Source of the DNA: Prorocentrum cordatum
Taxonomy: Eukaryota; Sar; Dinophyceae; Prorocentrales; Prorocentraceae
Length of the DNA: 64,000 nucleotides
Direction: 5' to 3'
NCBI GenBank assembly: GCA_963575745.1
Contig: CAUYUJ010014191.1
Span: 255,385 to 319,384, forward strand
Made by a program: the position numbers and the translations under genes. Position 1 is the first letter of the stretch. Each line of letters begins with the position of its first letter. The notes beneath the pieces are model-generated. The model worked only from the letters and a program-made list of their open reading frames with translations, did not search any database and had not been told where the DNA came from. Positions 61,240-64,000 of the stretch are shown here, in pieces.

Positions 61240-61640
61240 ACGTGCAAACATCTGCTGAACGAATTTTGACTGCGAGCGGCCCCACAGTTGAGCACGCTCC
61301 CTTCTTTCGCGTCAGTGGTGTAATATCAGGTCCCGTCTCGCAACAGAAGTCACTCACCGTCGAGAGGTTTAAAAGAAGCATGTTTGTGGGGACCACGGTA
61401 TTGTTTCGATTGCCTCGGCTTGTCGTTTCTCATCTTGCGTTCTCCGCAACTGTTATGGTCTCAAGCTCCCTCCCACACCACCCTGATTGCAGGATAGGTG
61501 CAGACGTCTGCTGATCGAATTTTGACTGCGAGCGGCCCCACAGTTGAGCACGCTCCCTTCTTTCGCGTCAGTGGTGTAATCTCAGGGCCTGTCTCGCGAC
61601 AGAAGGCACTCACCGCCGAGAGGTTTAAAAGAAGCATGTA
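61240..61640 (+). repeat. Direct 145-base repeats flanking the 85-base dispersed repeat
   Basis: The segment 61240-61385 (GAATTTTGACTGCGAGCGGC, CACAGTTGAGCACGCTCCCT, GAGAGGTTTAAAAGAAGCAT) recurs at 61497-61639 with about 92 percent identity. Between them is the second copy (61385-61470) of the 85-base repeat at 39676. The layout resembles two tandem units of about 257 bases. Confidence 0.85.
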
Positions 61641-61730
61641 TATCACATGGGGGTCCTGCGCTGGAGCTGCGTGTTTTCAAGTGTCCAAACCACCCAGGGA
61701 GGTATCTAACATGGCATGTCCCCCTGTCAA
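61640..61730 (+). repeat. Solo 64-bp satellite unit
   Basis: CACATGGGGGTCCTGCGCTG, CAAGTGTCCAAACCACCCAG and GGAGGTATCTAACATGG match satellite arrays A and B. Confidence 0.8.
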
Positions 61731-61756
61731 TTAGCTTTGGGGCAGCTACTATGTGT

Positions 61757-62348
61757 TCAGGCAGCTCGAGCTCACGATCCATATCGGTTCGGTCAGGACT
61801 CGGATGCAGGGGAGGACTCGATCCACACTGCTATAGAGCACAATCGCGGCATGGCACATCGCAATTCAGCACGGCGCAGGCACAGCGCAGCCTTCGGCAC
61901 GGTGCATCAAGTTCGATGCACTCTGCATTGTAACGTGGCACGTTCCGTGGCGAGTCCCCCTGGCACGGCGCGCTGCCGCGCGGCGCGTCCCCTGGCACGT
62001 CCCGTGGCACGTCCATTGGCACGTTCCGTAGCGCGTCCCTGTGCCACGTCCCGCGGTGCGTCGCCATGGCACGTCTCCTGACACGTCGCCTGGCGCGTCC
62101 TTTGGGACGTTCCGCGACGCGTCTTCCTAGCATGTCCCCCTGTCAATTTGCTCTTGGGCAACTACTATGTGCCCACGCAGCTTGAGCTTAAGATCCAGAT
62201 CAGTTCGGCCAGGATTCGGATGGAAACGAGGACTCGATCCACAACGCTCCAGAACACAATCGCGGCATGGCACATCGCAATTCAGCACGGCGCAGCACAG
62301 CGCAGCCTTCGTCACGGTACATCAAGATCGATACACTCTGCATTTGCC
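61757..62348 (+). repeat. Dispersed repeat family B, two direct copies, with GTGGCACGTCC minisatellite between
   Basis: Copies at 61757-61925 and 62168-62348 share GGATTCGGATG/GGACTCGGATG, GAGGACTCGATCCACA, ACAATCGCGGCATGGCACAT and GCAATTCAGCACGGCGCAG at about 85 percent. Between them (61940-62115) are about a dozen degenerate units of GGCACGTCCC(G/T)T. Poorer copies of the family are at 13.5-13.8 kb. Confidence 0.8.
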
Positions 62349-62554
62349 CGTCGCCCAGTCAGGTGTCTTTGAAACGTTGCCATGCCTTACATTTCTATAT
62401 TTCTTCGGGTTCGTGGGTCGAACATGTGGGCTTCCTGGGAGGCCCTGGTCGCCACGGCTGGATTCGCTTCGAAACTCTGGTCAGAACGCACCCAGGAGAG
62501 GTCCGGGGAGTAGCGGTATCGATACCTTTTGGTGTTCCCAGCGGCCGTCGTCTT
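62349..62554. other. Spacer
   Basis: Nothing recognised; short non-repetitive sequence. Confidence 0.5.
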
Positions 62555-63125
62555 CGTCGGGGGAGGCGGGGGCCAGGGACGGGTAGGTGGTGCCAGGACG
62601 AGGCGGGAGGAGGTCGAGGAGGAAGTTGAGCGGGAGCAGGGGGCGGTGGGATGAGGAAGATGAGGATTATGAGGCGGAGGGGCGAAGGAGGAGGGATGGG
62701 GTGGACAAGGGGGGGGGGAGGACGAGCGATGTGGGAGGGATGGGGCAGAGAAGGACGGTCAGGAGGAGGGACGGTGAGGGAGGCGGGGGAGGGCGAGTCC
62801 GAGGGGAGGGATGAGGATAACTACGACGACGAGGACGAGTAGGGTGGGGGAGGTTGGGGGAGGTTGAAGATATGTGACGGCACTCATGTGGAGCAGGAGG
62901 AGGAGAGAGGGAGGGAGGGAGGTGGATGAGGAGGAGGGGGGAGTGCCGAGGAGGGCGATAAGAGACGAGGCGGATCAGGAGGATGAGGAGTCAGGATGAG
63001 GGCGAGGGTTTAGAAAAAGGGATGAGGGGAAGGAGGGAAGAGAAGGGTGACGAGGGGGTGCGAAGGGATGATAAACTTGACCGGAGGAGGAGGAGGAGGA
63101 GGAGGAGGAGGAGGAGGAGGAGGTT
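62555..63125. repeat. Purine-rich GGA/GAGG low-complexity tract
   Basis: The plus strand is almost entirely A and G, with (GGA)n at 63084-63122. Frames read Gly/Arg/Glu-rich and are artefacts. Triplex or G-quadruplex formation is plausible. Confidence 0.9.
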
Positions 63126-64000
63126 CTCTACCCACAGAGGGGCGGTCCGAGGGGGGAGGGAAAAGTACCTAGGGGGGCCTCCCGTGATGCGAACTTTCTG
63201 TTCCCTGGCAGGGGCGACGAGCCCTGCCAGGGCCCACCGACAATGCATTCACCCCTCCGCCAGGTCAGCTTCATCCGAATGAGCCGAACGCCTGGCTTGG
63301 GCCACCGCCGTTTCCAAAAGGGCATCCCTGCTATAGGGCTCGGCCTCAGGAGAGATGTGGGCGGTGGTGACGGCGATCGGTGGGCCCAAACAACGTCGAA
63401 GACCGAAAACCCCTTATTGCGAGCACCGTGCGGAGCAAGGCGTCAGCTCGTGACGACGTGCCTCTTCTAAACCAGGCCGTTGAACGTTGAAGTGGGTTCC
63501 ATCTCCACGCCAACCTTGCCCTTCTGCCTGCCAGGCTTCGTGCTTTCATAGGTTGTGCTGGCGACGCCCAGATATTTGTCGGTTACAGGCTTGTCGTGAG
63601 TGCCTCTCTGGGCATCGCAGTTGGTGTCCAAAGCTCGTCGGGCGGCAACAGTGGGAGTCCCGCTCTGTGCTCCGGGAAGTATGGATAACCCCACTTCGGT
63701 CTGATCTGTGCCGCATGAGCCCTCTCCCTCATCCCGCTCTCTCACTTGCCACCCTGCTTCTGCTCCTTGACTATATTCATGCTGCTCAGTCTCGCGCCTC
63801 GTCCTGACCATCATCCTATCTGTCTCTCTGTCTCTCTGTCTCTCTGTCTCCCTGCCCTTCTTATCCATGATACCCCGTCGCTCTGATTGCACCAGTCGTG
63901 CTTCTTCGCGCTGCCTGTCGGTGTTTGACTTTTCCCCGCAAGGGCGCCAGCCCGTGGTTCTTTCTTTTAGTTGGTTAACCCCCAGGCCTCGGTTTGAAGA
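63126..64000. other. Right-end spacer with (CTGTCTCT)n and composite-repeat end block
   Basis: A CTGTCTCT tract lies at 63820-63855. The last 75 bases (TTCCCCGCAAGGGCGCCAGC and TTCTTTTAGTTGGTTAACCC) resemble the end block of the composite repeat at 36094-36125. No gene is supported; frames of about 100-140 residues on both strands have no recognisable content. Confidence 0.6.

Noticed and set aside
63467-63892. 141-residue minus-strand gene at the right end
   Set aside because: Part of it is the CTGTCTCT microsatellite read as Arg/Glu/Asp repeats; the remainder has no recognisable content.

Overview
This looks like nuclear DNA of a dinoflagellate, or a very close relative. The evidence is indirect. 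The window is GC-rich and gene-poor. It is filled with microsatellites and unrelated tandem arrays. The coding matter is mostly degraded mobile elements whose domain order (YR retroelement with a methyltransferase, Helitron with extra N-terminal domains, Rep-like HUH/SF3 protein beside a DDE transposase) I associate with dinoflagellate genomes. I found no dinoflagellate spliced leader, rRNA or tRNA gene, so the species cannot be named.

Layout. At 0-2 kb there is a 5'-partial KH-domain reading frame overlapping a second frame with a possible winged-helix segment. At 2.5-6.5 kb lies a degraded Upf1-like SF1 helicase gene, and at 7.2-10 kb a series of Cys-rich frames of unknown function. From 10 to 21.7 kb the DNA is repeats: minisatellites, (GTT)n and (GAT)n tracts, a 64-bp satellite, a 53-64-bp array, and only one weak candidate frame. 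At 21.7-24.9 kb, on the minus strand, a CRESS-type Rep-like gene (HUH endonuclease plus SF3 helicase) is followed by a Tc1/mariner-like transposase. From 25 to 39.5 kb repeats take over again. They include two arrays of one ~101-103-bp family, two arrays of a 99-bp family, and a conserved hairpin-bearing border sequence found three times.

At 39.7-45.5 kb sits a decayed tyrosine-recombinase retrotransposon in the order Gag-like, RT, RNase H, remnant recombinase, truncated cytosine-methyltransferase-like domain. A GC-rich minisatellite block (46-47.7 kb) separates it from a Helitron (47.9-60.5 kb). That Helitron carries a putative cysteine-protease-like N-terminus, a Cys-rich domain, a Rep with HUH and two-Tyr motifs, and a Pif1-type helicase. 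Its Rep and helicase halves are separated by 4.2 kb of an 80-bp satellite with a ~1.6-kb higher-order duplication. The last 3.5 kb is dispersed repeats and purine-rich low-complexity DNA.

No host operon or pathway can be read here. The functional logic is that of independent mobile elements with their own replication, integration or helicase enzymes, nearly all broken by frameshifts and in-frame stops. Very long open frames across the tandem arrays are treated as composition artefacts and are not annotated as genes.
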